From the NCBI GenBank assembly GCA_013368315.1, contig JAACJM010000142.1, forward strand, positions 62,001 to 126,000: DNA of 64,000 nucleotides. Reading direction: 5' to 3'. This document shows, in pieces, positions 21,848-32,526 of the stretch. Position numbers and translations under genes: made by a program. This stretch comes from Tetrapyrgos nigripes (Eukaryota > Basidiomycota > Agaricomycetes > Agaricales > Campanellaceae). The stretch's first letter is position 1. Every line of letters begins with the position of its first letter. Below the pieces are notes generated by a model. That model ran no database searches, was not told where the DNA came from, and saw nothing but the letters and a program-made list of their open reading frames with translations.

Positions 21848-24054
21848 TTAGTCTACTGTTATGGGTGTAATACGCGGGTCATGGAAATCTAATGATTTTT
21901 GCAAGTATGGACACAGTTCTTTGGGAAGTTTGGGAGGGTGGGGATGAAGAGAATCTCTGGAAGGAAAAACACCTCGCGAGGGGTCATCGGCAAGATTGGA
22001 TGCTGAAGGTATCCAGTCAACTGAAAGCCAGATAGAGTGTTCTTGCATTAAAGAGACTATGCGACATAAGGAAGCGTTTTGAGCAGGGCCCCGAGAATAT
22101 CCTGCCTTGAGAGCTCCAACTACACCTTGATTATCAGAGAGAATGCGAATGTGAGACTGTTTGATGTGTGATGTGACAAGGGTAAGAATAGCAAGCTCGA
22201 TGGCAACCATTTCGGCCCACCCAATGTGGCGACCATCGCCAGACCAATTTGGTTTGAACTGCCAGGCTAGCCATCTGTTGTTAAGAATGAGGCCTATGCC
22301 CCAAGAAGTGGAGGCGTCAACGAAGAGGGTGATGGATGGATCCACAGGGGGGGGATTGGCAATGTGAAGACCCAGGAACTCGAGTTGTAGCTGTTCGAGC
22401 CACCATTTGAGGTCGTCTTCCATGGTCTTGGTACGACAGTGACGAACGAATGCTTGGGTGTCTTCCTTGAAGCCCGATACAAAGTGGTGTATGGAAGCGA
22501 GATAGGAGCGTCCTTGGGGTGCTACCAGAGTTACGTGTTGGAGGGTACCCACCACAGATTCGGCTTCTTCTTTGGTGTGAGCGCTGTTGGAAAGGAAAGT
22601 GGAGATCTTCGCGGAGTACTTGATCTTCTTGGCTTTAGGTAATTCAATGGTCTTCTTTTCGATGTCCCAGTGGAAACCAATGTAGAGGAAAAAGAAGGTG
22701 AAGGCTACAAATTTCAATGGTGCCCAAGGCCAACTGAGATTTTCGGCTATAGACCAAATAAGGCTTTCATCGTATGAATAGTCATAAGCGTTATTTCTGA
22801 GGGAGCGTCAGGGATATCGGAAAAATATGAAGTCGTCAACCCACTTGATAAGGGCCTCGACACCTGAAATGGAAGAAAGGTTGTATGGGATACAATGATT
22901 AGGAGATTGGATGTGGAAGTGGCATTTGATGGCTTACCCGTGTGCAAGAGGATATGAACCATTGCATCGGCGACGTGGCCCCATATGCCAGGTGAGGAAG
23001 CCTTTCCAAAATTCAGGCATTGGTCTAGGTATATCAGACCATCGAACATGAGAGCAACAAAGTTGCGTGTGGACAGGTGAATGGGAATATTTCGGAAGGC
23101 GGCATCAACATCAAAAACAGACGCCTGGGTACCAGGAGGAGCGTTAGCTACAAGGAGCCAACATTCAGAGAAAGTGCCCCAGGCACATTGGAACTTGTTG
23201 GTGTCTATCAGTGAGTTGACAGAGTAGATCTCGGGATCAATGGTGATGGGAGGAGGGATTCGCGTGTTGTCATGTAGGTCATCACGGAGGGAGGTAAGAG
23301 AGCTGAGCGAACGCTGCAAGTGAAGGGGAGTGAAAGGATAAGAATGGTTGATGATTATGCGAAATTTTCCCGGTTTCTGTTCTATAACAGCTAAGGGCGA
23401 GGTGCAGAAAGGACCGATGATAGACTCGAGGTAAGAGGGTTCAAAACCAATGGAGATATGCCCTTTGGCAATCTCTTCATGAAATTTGTCAGCCATGATC
23501 TGAGAGTGGACAGTTGCGGAGTGGTGATTGTTGGGCATGAAGGTGTGAGAGAGTGTATAGTTTTCTACGCCGATGAAGAACCCGTCTCGAAGGCCTTCCA
23601 GAACCTTCCTAAACTTCTCATAACCACCAGTGGCTACGAGCAGTCTAGACCAAACTTCGTGATGAAGCCTGGTGATGACAGGAAAGAGATTATGTTTTCT
23701 TGGAGGAAGAGTCATGTCTGGAGCTGGAACCGGAGGAGGGATGGTTTTGGGAGTTGTGTTCATCAGATCCGCAACGACCACAGAGGTGGAGGTACTGGCA
23801 GTTGGAAGAGGAGAGTGAGCAACCATGCCCATTGTAGCCGATGCAGTACATGCGCTGCTGAGAGTCTTTGTAGGCATTGCCTGACTTCTTGACAAAGTCA
23901 CTGGGTCTTGTCTTGTGTTCCTTGTAGTAATGGTTAAGTCCACACAGCCAACAGAGAAGTTTCTGGAGAGAGGAGCTGGAGTGACCACCATGAAAGGAAG
24001 ACGAAGAGCTGTGTGGGCCAGAGGATTGGGAGTGTGAGCCACGTCGGTTGTCAT
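21848..24054 (-). pseudogene. DIRS reverse transcriptase-RNase H
   Basis: The RT fingers/palm motifs include KPGKFRIIINHSYP and FDVDAAFRNIPIH. A 74-bp intron (22864-22937) must be removed to reach the catalytic palm motif IKWVDDFIFF. The same frame then meets one TGA at 22808-22810 and continues into the connection and RNase H domain (22717-21848: LFVDASTSWGIGLI, WAEMVAIELAIL, ILSDNQGVVGALKAG, DWIPSASNLADDPSR). The order RT, RNase H, tyrosine recombinase with no integrase or protease defines the DIRS order. Apart from the nonsense codon the domain is well preserved. Confidence 0.8.
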
Positions 24055-24514
24055 GAACCCAGACGGACAGGTAAGAATTTATACCAGCTGGGAGGATTTT
24101 CGCATAATGAGCACATTGGGAAAGGATCCTTTGATGATACCTAAGCCAGACAGGCTGGCGAATGGTGGTGACTAAGACGTTCCATCTCTCAGGCATAGAT
24201 TCCCAGTCATGAAGGGTCTCCTGGAGATATAGAACGGCAGTGGGAAAGTCATCATAGAGAGTCTCACTCTCAGCTATGGACATGATCAGGGTGTACCATT
24301 GGTCGGCTACCCAGAGAGCTGTTCCCGAACCAACGTCTTTGCCTCGGCGATATCGATAGTAGCGCATGATCGCCATGCAGAGGTTCCGGGCAATGTCAGC
24401 TAGATCAGACTCCTGTAGCAGCAGTATGGAAGGCGCAGTGATGCGTCCTTCATTGGAACGGAGAGCTGCCAGGAAGTCCCGCATGAGACATGTGCTGAAA
24501 AGAGGCAAGGGCAT
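23690..24514 (-). pseudogene. DIRS gag-like protein with zinc knuckle
   Basis: A 274-aa frame starts MPLPLFSTCLMRDFLAALRS. It contains an aromatic-rich helical central part (RYHQRILSQCAHYAKILPAG), a Ser/His-rich linker, and a C-terminal Cys/His cluster (C..GYNGHGC, CQYLHLCGRCGSDEH) typical of the putative nucleocapsid of fungal DIRS elements. It overlaps the RT frame start in another frame. The upstream low-complexity part is annotated separately. Confidence 0.65.
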
Positions 24515-24589
24515 ATGATGGCGCCAATAGTCTCTGAGATTGTTGGCAACAACCGTAGAGAGGGCAAAGGCAGAGTTGGGGAGTGGACG

Positions 24590-25843
24590 TCATTCAGACT
24601 CAGAAGCAGATGAAGAAGATGACGAGGATGAGGACGAAGATGAGGCTGAGTCCGAGTCGTAGTCATGGTGGCGATGGGACATGGCCTTGCGTTTGTCCTT
24701 GGAGGAATGCTTCCTGCTCTTCTTGGACTTCCTCTTGGAGCGACTGGACTTGTGCTTCTTCAGAGGAGTGGACTCGTCATCAGAGCTGTAAGGATCAACA
24801 TGTGGATCAGATGCCTTATGTTTCTTGTCAGACTGGGAGGTCTTGGGACGGCGACATGACTGCTCATGATGATCAAACAAGGAAGGACTGGCGTGACAGT
24901 GGTAAGGCTGATTGGGAGGAGGAAACGAAGGGAGGGGATCATTGGGAACAGTGCGTCCCTTTCCTTTGGCAGCTGCGGGGATACGATCCGACATGTCAGT
25001 CACAGGATCAGGTACTCTATCACGCCGTGGGCAGCTAGGACCAGCAGACGGTTGATGAGGGTGCTCTAGGACGAGGCCTGGGGGCAAAGGGGTCATGGAA
25101 AGACGGGACGAAGCCTTCCCTGGTGGACTGTGACTGGCCACTGCGCATGGGGGAGACGCCTCTGGGATCGTCATCAACAGCCATAGAAGAACAACCTGAG
25201 CCATCAGAGGAATCAGGAGCACCACCCGGGGGAGGAAACGCTAAGGAGGACAACTAGGTCAGGATCACCGGGGACGGCAGGAGCAGGATGGAAAGGACTG
25301 ACAGTTCTGAGTGTCATGATGATGACTATCTGAAGAGCCGAGGCCGGAATGGGCCTGTCCAGGATGAGGAGCAGCGCCAGGTCTCAAACGGTGAGCAGAG
25401 TCAGCCGTAGGGTGCTGGGTAGCACCATCAGGGTCGTCTGACTCACTCAGATCAGAGACGTCATGCCCCATAGGGCGTTGACGAGGATTCACTGGCGGGG
25501 AACCATTTGCCAAGGGAGGTTCCACCTGGGGCAGCTGACCATCCACATGAACAGGAGCAGGGCCACGAGGAGTCGGAGGTAGACGTGGGGAAACTGGTTC
25601 AACGAACTGGTCGTCGTCAAACTCAGCAACGCTGTTGTCACCATCCCTGTGGTCGTGGGAACTGCTGTTGGCAGTAGGAATGAGGATGGGAGGATCCATC
25701 AAAGGCAGGTCACCAGTGGCCGCCGTGGGGTCTGGAATACGCGTAAAGCGGCCATTGACACCATGGGGAACACGACATGGAGGAGGTTGTGGAAGGAAGG
25801 GAGGTTGAAGGTCAGACATGGGGAAGGATGAAAAAACACTCAA
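24590..25843 (-). pseudogene. DIRS N-terminal low-complexity gag region
   Basis: Pro/Asp/Ser-rich frames (25843-25265 and 25253-25035) shift into a Lys/Arg/Ser-rich frame ending in a run of serines and Glu/Ser (to 24590). Such disordered, basic N-termini precede the gag core in related elements, but no domain is recognisable. Frame changes at about 25260 and 25050 show decay. Opposite-strand frames here are treated as shadows. Confidence 0.45.
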
Positions 25844-25949
25844 GGAAAAACGAAAGGCGGAAGCGGATATGCCGAACGAGAGAAATTGAGTTTATCGTGG
25901 AGGAATGTACTTGAAAAAAGATATCCTTATGGAGATGATGGACACGAGA

Positions 25950-25990
25950 GTCAAGAGGTCTAGAAGCGAAGGCATGAAGGGATTCATGAC
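25950..25990. repeat. LTR-end fragment
   Basis: TCTAGAAGCGAAGGCATGAAGGGATTCATGACA closely matches the end of the solo LTR at 5066-5100. Sequence to its left is only weakly similar. It lies between the DIRS gag start and the right polypurine repeat. Confidence 0.45.
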
Positions 25991-26078
25991 ACTGAGACTG
26001 CCAGATCAGAATCCCAAACCAGACGGCGCAAAGCGCAACAGGGAGTGAGACAACGAAATGGATAGTACTGGTGGTGCA

Positions 26079-26620
26079 TTACGAGGCTGAATGAAATGAG
26101 GCTGAGTTCTTTACACTCCGTTTCCACATGTGGCGGTGCATATTCATCCCGTCTCCTCCCATGCTGTTGTTTCCAGTTTCCTCCTTGTCCATATCTGCAG
26201 CCCCTGTATTTCTTAACATGACCAAACAACATTGTTGTCCAAATATCTTTGCGACCGATAACAAAAGTTTCCAATCTTAATCTTTCATTTTCATTGTCTT
26301 TTTTCCTCTTGATCTCTTTGTCTTGTTCTTTTTTGATTGCTTTCCTTTCTCTTTTGCTCTCTTTCATTTTTTGTTATCTTTCTCCCTCTTGATCTCTTGT
26401 CTTGTTCTTCATCTCTTACTTTCTTTTCTTTTCTCCTCTGTTTTCCTCACGATTTCTTCTATGTCTTGTTCTCTCTGCTAGCTCCTTTTCTTGTCTTCTC
26501 TCCTTTCCTCATGATCCATTTGCCTTGCTCTTCTCTACTCGCTTTTTTTCTCAATCTTTTAACTTTCAATTCAAGAATTTACACATCGTTGAACCAGCAT
26601 AGATACTATGTGCTTACAGC
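26079..26620 (-). repeat. polypurine-rich dispersed repeat, right copy
   Basis: This is the inverted partner of 16944-17472, with the same ends (GCTGTAAGCACATAGTATCT on the minus strand; the other end is ATTACGAGGCTGAATGAAATG on the plus strand) and a slightly longer purine tract. The pyrimidine strand is the plus strand at about 26270-26570. Flanking sequences differ from those of the left copy, so homology stops at the stated ends. Confidence 0.75.
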
Positions 26621-26841
26621 CTTGTTTGTTTTATTTCTTGTCTCAATCTTCTTCAAATCAATCATTCACGAGGCTTGCTTCCCTTATTTCTCTCTTCCCT
26701 TCGATTTTGACGAGTTTGCTCAAACATATATTCCTTCTTCCTCTTCATATTCTGGTCTTTCGAATTCTTCAACTCTCCAGTCTGATGCCAAAAAAACATC
26801 CATTTAGGTTTTTGCAGCAATACTGATCTCGCAGTTCACTG

Positions 26842-27374
26842 TACTGGTACAGGTACAGGTACAGGGGTACAGCAGTATTTTACAGGATACTGGGTCTTCT
26901 AGGTACAAAATGTCGAGAGACAGTCATTTTTTAATGTGTATTCATATAGATTTGGTCATTCAAGAATTTATAAATCCAACATAACCCATACATTGCTCAT
27001 CTAAGTGGTTTTTGTGGTGAAATACTGTAGTTGGGATATGGTCAAATGCCCCATAGTGTCCTTATTGTGCGGATTTCGCTCAAACATAATATCCAGGTAC
27101 AAAATCAGAAGGATATAATCACTATTACAAATTTCTAGACTACAGAGAACACATCAAAGGTGAGGAGTTCAGCAGAATATCATAGCCGAGGTCTGGCCGA
27201 CCCGTACACCATACAAACCCATAAGACAGGCGTAAAGGATACAGTCATGTACAGGCTACACCTGTACTGTACAAACCTGTATTTTTCTTCCCAAAATGTC
27301 CCATATGATATGGGGTCATATTTCTATACGGTACCTGTATAACTGTATGGATACTGGGACGGTGCATAGCCCTA
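26842..27374. mobile_element. hAT-like MITE with 8-bp target duplication
   Basis: GTTCACTG occurs at 26834-26841 and 27375-27382. Between them lie 533 bp rich in GTAC/CAGGTAC motifs, ending GGTGCATAGCCCTA. The right end reads TAGGGCTATGCACCG on the minus strand, a plausible hAT terminus. The left end starts TACTGGTACAGG and seems to lack the first ~15 bp. No transposase is present. Confidence 0.6.
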
Positions 27375-27382
27375 GTTCACTG

Positions 27383-28823
27383 CCAGCGTGTGTCTCCACA
27401 TACTTACTTTCTTTGTTCTAGTACCTCTTGTATCAACCAACTTTGGCTTTAAAGGCTCGATCTCTAACAGAGTCTCTTCCAGAACCAGCATACCTATGCC
27501 TGCTCCCAAAGAGCCAGGCTATACACCATAAGCCAAGGCCCAATATGCAGCCCACTTGACGGACTGTCAATGGCTCAGCTTTTATTTTCTACCCCTACAT
27601 TCAGGATACCTAAAATTTTCTGGCACATAGTGTTCTCTCATAACCACCAGAAGTCTATAACATTTCCTGTTTCATATCACATATCAAAAAATCTGGGTGA
27701 TTCCCCGTTTTACAGTGACAGGTTTTTTGGTGCTCGCTCCTATTCCTATTTTCTCTCCTTACTGTTGTCCCTACTAAATGATTTATTTTACTCACCTAGG
27801 TCCCCAAAAAGAGCTACATCACTCGCTTACTCTCCCATCTTTCAATCCCCCCAGAAACAGACATATACATGTGTGGAGGCATAAGATCGTAACCTAAACT
27901 GCTCCTCAATTTACTTCAAGTCTGGCAAATGTGCAATGTGGTTTTCTGCCATCAACCCGAAGTAACAGCAATCCAAAGTCCAACACAGTGGAGAAATTGT
28001 AAAGGTGCTCAAAGAGGTGTGTACTTCTAAAGTGAGTTACTCACATATTCAGGATGAATACATAGGTTCAAGGAAACAAAAACCATGTATGATATTCTTT
28101 TGTTCAAAGAGGGATTATTACTATGGGAAGGACAGATCCTGCGGCCTTGTACTCGCCACGTGCAGCGTTGGCCCACATCACTTTCATAAACACTAAGTGC
28201 ACCTTCCCTGGCTCGTATTTTACTTTCCTAGCCATCATAATCCATATCCACGTCCTTCCTTTCCTACGGCCTTCTCATTTTTCTACACAACTCTCTTGGT
28301 TAGAGCATGGAGAAAGGAACAATCTGTTAGAGACTTGCTGATGGGAGTAGGAGGACAAGCGAGTTAATTTTGGCCTTGTTTGGCAGCTTTGTCATTTCTT
28401 CATACCCTTTCTACAATTGAATTTATCACTTCAAATTTTCACTTTAGTTTTACTTTCCCCTTTATGTCTGTTTTGCTTGATCTCAATATTTCCTCCTAGA
28501 GACTCAATCCGCCATTTCATTCATTCCTTTCCCATCGTTACTCACAAACTTAGTATGCTGAATATTGATAGAAGCAATCATAGGAGTACAAGTTCAGTGC
28601 CTTGAGACTGAGCATCTAATCAGTATCTATGAGGATTATATTTGAATTTGACATTGTTAGACCCCAACATTCTCAAGTAAGTCGGCTGTATGAACCAGAT
28701 GGTTCTAGGACTCCAGCTATTTTACTGTTGCTTAAATTTACAGTTTAGATTTACAAGAAGCTAACTTTACATGATGTTACGCATTGTATCACATACACCA
28801 AATCCTGCTTTCTGTTAACTTTC
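27383..28823. other. no gene recognised
   Basis: Open frames up to 104 codons lack motifs and plausible splice partners. One short motif (28139-28185) is shared with 31967-32013 and is listed separately. Confidence 0.4.
28139..28185 (+). repeat. 45-bp repeat containing CACGTG, copy 1
   Basis: TACTCGCCACGTG, then AGCGTTGGCCCACA and CACTTTCAT, match 31967-32013 with few differences. The core is an E-box palindrome. Both copies have the same orientation. The function is unknown; it could be a repeat end or a shared promoter element. Confidence 0.5.
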
Positions 28824-30910
28824 TATGAATGTATTCCTGACATAGAAGTCTGATCACTGTACTGGCCTGGCTGGGAGCCGGCTCTGAAAGTCGATAGTTG
28901 TGCACTGGCACTGGTGAAATTATCAATCTTGGTGCCAAATCCAGAGCGGACAATGATCAGTGTTGGAGCAATTCCCTTCAAGATACAAGTGATAATTTTT
29001 AGTCAAGGTTAAGCAGAAAACAAAGGAGAACCTAAAAGGAAAGATAAAGAAAAAGGCCTGGGTAAAATCCACTTACAGCAATCTGAATAAGGAGGAAATA
29101 TTGATATCTAAATGCACCTTGGCTAAGTGTAGCTGTGTCTGATCCTGGTTCCATGACAAAAGCACCTGCTTTCACAGGGTCCTGGACAACCAGAGGTACG
29201 ATGTTGAGGATGATGATTGAGAGAATGTAGAGGAGTGCGGATTCAAGCCTAAACCGTACATATGATTAGAACACAATGCGAATTGGGCTTGGATGAAGAT
29301 ATGAATGAGGGACGGACATATGTGATAGCAATGACTGAATTATATGTCTTCAATTCCTTTCCTAGGATACCCTGTCGTTGGATGTACCAGATTCGACTGG
29401 TTTTATTTGCAAAAAGAGGATGAGTCAAGAAGTACTCAATGGGGAGTAGTCATTGAAGTTGCAATGAACTCACCAATCCCAGCAGACAACACAAAATTAA
29501 GCACAAAGTTGACAGCTAAAAAGATATAAACCCCAACGATTTCCATGTTTCGGAGGAGTCCTCCTCTGGTCCACATGAACCAGAAGAAGGTATTTCCTAG
29601 ATAGCTCTGAAGGATTAAGCAAAAGATGGCAGCTGCAAAAACAAGGAAGGAGGTTTGTCAAAATTTACCTTCAGAATTGGGAAAATAGAGGAGGAGTTAC
29701 ATACTATTATTTAGAGCAGAAATAACACTCGCTCCAATCAAGATTGATTTTCTGTGGCCCCAGAGGACATAGCATTGATAGATCTGGTGCACCATTCATA
29801 TTGTCAACGTTAATCTTGGCCTCGTATCTAACTTACAATGACTGAGTCTGTGGTGCAATTGTGGGTAAATTTTCAGTCAGCTTAGCTATAATTCCAAGAT
29901 CTTGTCGTCAATGTACCCACTTGGTAAAGATATAGATGAATATTGACGCGGCATAGAGATTGACTCTAGTGATGTGTGGGCTTGAGGGCCTGAGGGCGAG
30001 GGCTTGATTTCTGAAAGCCCTGAGCCCAAAGCTCAGGCCCAGGCTTTCAGTGATACTTAGTGACCTGTTACTGACCAATGAAAAATTGTCAATAAATAGT
30101 TGAAATTTCCTTTTGTAGGCATTCTCACCATGTTCTCACACAACTTTACAGTTTCTCAGCATCTAACCATCTTCCTGGGTCATCCCCAGCTGTTATCCAC
30201 TACTTTTTGGCACCAATAATGTTGGCTTTGGGTCCGTAAAAGCTTAATGTAGGTCAGTAGTCCATTTTGTCTATAATACAACCCTAACTTCAGACTTACC
30301 CAACACTTTGATCGCGACTTTTTGTGCGATGACATCATCTAAGTCTGAGCCCGGGCTCAAAGCCCAACCCTACTGAGGGCTTGGATTCTTGGCAAGCCCG
30401 AGCCCTACAAAGCCCAGCCCGAGCCCGGCCCGCACATCACTAATTGACTCCCTCCATCTGAATGTCCAGGTTTGATTGCAACTGCGTAAGCTAGTTTTAG
30501 GGTGGGTATCAGCCTGAGCAAAGTTCTAATAAAGACGTACTGTATACGGAACAGCCACCATCATCCCAGCTGTGGCAGAGACAAACAGGAAAGTACTTGT
30601 CATGATGAAGAATTTGAAGTTCCGCTGTTTTCGTTTGAGGAGGATGTATAGGCAGATGCTGAAGAGGACGCAGAAGCATCCTAAATTCTCAAACGGTGAG
30701 AGTTTGAAGTGACTCGTTAAATCGCTGACTAAAATTCAAACTGCTTTTCTCACCATATAACAGCGTTGTGATCTATGGACAGGCAAAGTTGTAAGAGTAC
30801 GATTGCTCAGATGAATAGAATATGGATTTCCGAAAGAGAATGCATGTACTCACTGCTAGTGGAATGACTAAAAGGCAAGTAGCACCATCATGATCACCGC
30901 AAAGAGACAT
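28824..30910 (-). pseudogene. multi-pass membrane protein gene split by a MITE
   Basis: The exon chain begins at ATG 30910 (30910-30854, 30772-30754, 30680-30541, then 30457 onward). It continues through segments near 29940, 29780-29705, 29640-29490, 29420-29330, 29250-29095 and a last exon ending at stop 28824-28826. The translation alternates hydrophobic segments and contains YQCYVLWGHRK, RIWYIQRQG and QIAGIAPTLIIVRSGFGT. That pattern belongs to a large agaricomycete seven-TM-like family of unknown function. The fourth exon is interrupted after codon AAT by the 29967-30442 MITE, which begins with TAG in frame. Without splicing around the insertion the protein stops after about 75 residues. 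Exon borders between 29970 and 29700 are uncertain. Confidence 0.7.
29967..30442. mobile_element. hAT-like MITE inside a coding exon
   Basis: It is a 476-bp element with GC-rich inverted ends. TAGTGATGTGTGGGCTTGAG on the left matches TAGTGATGTGCGGGCCGGGC on the right read in reverse. It is flanked by an exact 8-bp duplication ATTGACTC (29959-29966, 30443-30450). Eight-bp duplications are typical of hAT elements. It has no transposase. Confidence 0.85.
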
Positions 30911-31500
30911 GAGTCTATAGGCTGGCCGCTGTGTGGGAAGGGGGAGGAGGTAAAAACGTTGACAGCGGTAATTATTTGATGGACTTATATCACTTTTTGG
31001 GCGTCAATCACTCATGTATGAGTGGATACCACTGATGATGGTCGTACTATAGTTTAAGTCATCTTATAGGGCGTGGCGCCCTATAAAAAGTTGTTAGCTA
31101 ATCTTGATCGACCTAGGAATTTTCAGCACTTAGACCCATTCCATGATCATAAAATCCTCTTCCTCCGAATCAACCAGGGCTCTGCAGATGCGATTTCCGA
31201 GCAAGCATCAGCCGCGTTACCACCCCGATGGATCCGAAAGTTATTATTTGAACAGCAACATTCCATGTTGTTTACTCCACCAAACGCCTCATTTACGTTT
31301 GTGAATACAGTCTTACATATCGGCAGAGAAAATGCGCCGCAACTTTCCACAGTTTTGCGTTAAGTGGGAGCTGACAGATCTCTTACTAGTTTGGCTAATG
31401 CGGAATCCTGGTGAAACACAGAATCTGATCAAAGCTGTTCAACAACCACCACCATTCTGATGTCCATGAAAGAGGCCATTCTCCCATGCACACTCACGCA
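30911..31500. other. upstream region, no gene assigned
   Basis: A short perfect hairpin, TATAGGGCG..CGCCCTATA, lies at about 31067-31086. The 96-codon plus frame starting at 31073 has no recognisable motif. Confidence 0.35.
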
Positions 31501-31560
31501 TTACGAGGCCAAATGAAATGAGGATGAGTTGTTTACACTCCCTTTCTGCTGGTGGCTATG
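31501..31560 (-). repeat. terminal fragment of the polypurine repeat family
   Basis: TTACGAGGCCAAATGAAATG continues to TTTACACTCCCTTTCTGC and matches the end of the copies at 26079-26150 and 17400-17472. The polypurine body is absent here. Confidence 0.6.
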
Positions 31561-31714
31561 TTCTTACCTTCCTGACTTCTTCTCTCCGATTTTTCCCCAG
31601 CTTGATCATCCATCAGCCCCTATTCCGATCTGGGTTCCATTTCTTTTCAGAGTGATATAGTGTATTGTCACATCACTAGCGGCTCTCACAGGTTTTCATA
31701 CCCTATATTATACC

Positions 31715-31907
31715 TAATCTCGTACCCAGATCTTTCACGACGTGGGGAAAAATTGAAGAACAAATAAAGGGTAAATAATGAACAAATAATGGAACAAATA
31801 AGAATCCGCGTCGTAAGGACCTTTTGTTTGCTTCATTATTTGTTCACTATTTACTCTTTATTTGTTCCTCAATTTTTCCTCTCGCCCTATAACGTCTGGG
31901 TACGAGA
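31715..31907. mobile_element. 193-bp foldback MITE
   Basis: Two arms of about 85 bp face each other: left TCTCGTACCCAG..GAACAAATAAAGGGTAAAT, right (reverse complement) TCTCGTACCCAG..GAACAAATAAAGAGTAAAT. A 12-bp direct repeat CTATATTATACC flanks it (31703-31714, 31908-31919). Long duplications of 9-12 bp suggest a Mutator-like origin. No coding capacity. Confidence 0.7.
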
Positions 31908-31966
31908 CTATATTATACCCTTGATCTATTAGCATATTTGTTATCGTGCTCCGCTGGAAATAGAAA

Positions 31967-32013
31967 GGCCTCATACTCGCCACGTGTTAGCGTTGGCCCA
32001 CAACCACTTCATT
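31967..32013 (+). repeat. 45-bp repeat containing CACGTG, copy 2
   Basis: See 28139-28185. This copy reads TACTCGCCACGTGTTAGCG, then TTGGCCCACA and CCACTTCATT. Confidence 0.5.
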
Positions 32014-32330
32014 GTCCAATAGCTCAGGGCTTCGTTCCCATCCTCCCAATCGATTCGGTTTCACGAAAGTTTCTTGGCTCAGGTCCCAGTACAGAAAAAC
32101 GAGAGGGCGGTGGTCCCTTGCCAATGAAAAGGGCTATATCGAACTGATGTCATGTCCATCGCCGCGCTTGCCGAATCATTGAAGGCGGTAGCCGGCTCTG
32201 GGTTTATAGACATAGTTGTTATATGCGCTGTTGAATGAATTGTAATCAGATCTACGTGGGCGTTACATGAAGAAAAAAAAAACCCACATAAAAAGGCTGA
32301 AGTCGAATCATTTTGTACCGAGCGGCGAGG

Positions 32331-32465
32331 GACGAAACCTTTTTCGCATCACCTCTCACCGGTACTAGAGATATAGATAATACAACAAGAGACGATTATG
32401 ATTATTGTTAAATCTCTAGATATCTACAAGTACATAATGCAAGTGTCCAAGAATCGCGTCGAGAG
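32331..32465 (-). repeat. HSP70 3' flank segment duplicated near 5300
   Basis: This lies 60-200 bp beyond the HSP70 stop and probably includes its 3' UTR or polyadenylation region. It is homologous to 5300-5435 beyond the NACHT-ankyrin gene. Confidence 0.7.
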
Positions 32466-32526
32466 ATGATGATGATGATTAGAAAGTACATTGTAAGAAA
32501 GAAGCGTTTACCCGAGCCATTTCCAT

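Larger units (their letters stand above)
20439..25843 (-). mobile_element. DIRS-like retrotransposon body
   Basis: Gag-like region, RT, RNase H and tyrosine recombinase follow each other on one strand over 5.4 kb. The inverted terminal repeats and internal complementary region expected of DIRS elements were not located. The inverted polypurine repeats at 16944 and 26079 were considered as its ends, but the BtaA-domain gene would then lie inside. Confidence 0.75.

Noticed and set aside
24583..25038. Plus-strand ORFs over the DIRS gag N-terminus
   Set aside because: They are opposite-strand shadows of the Ser-rich and Lys-rich gag coding sequence.
16944..26620. Inverted polypurine repeats as the inverted terminal repeats of the DIRS element
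   Set aside because: A host BtaA-domain gene lies between the left repeat and the DIRS body, and a separate fragment of the repeat occurs alone at 31501; linkage to DIRS is not supported.
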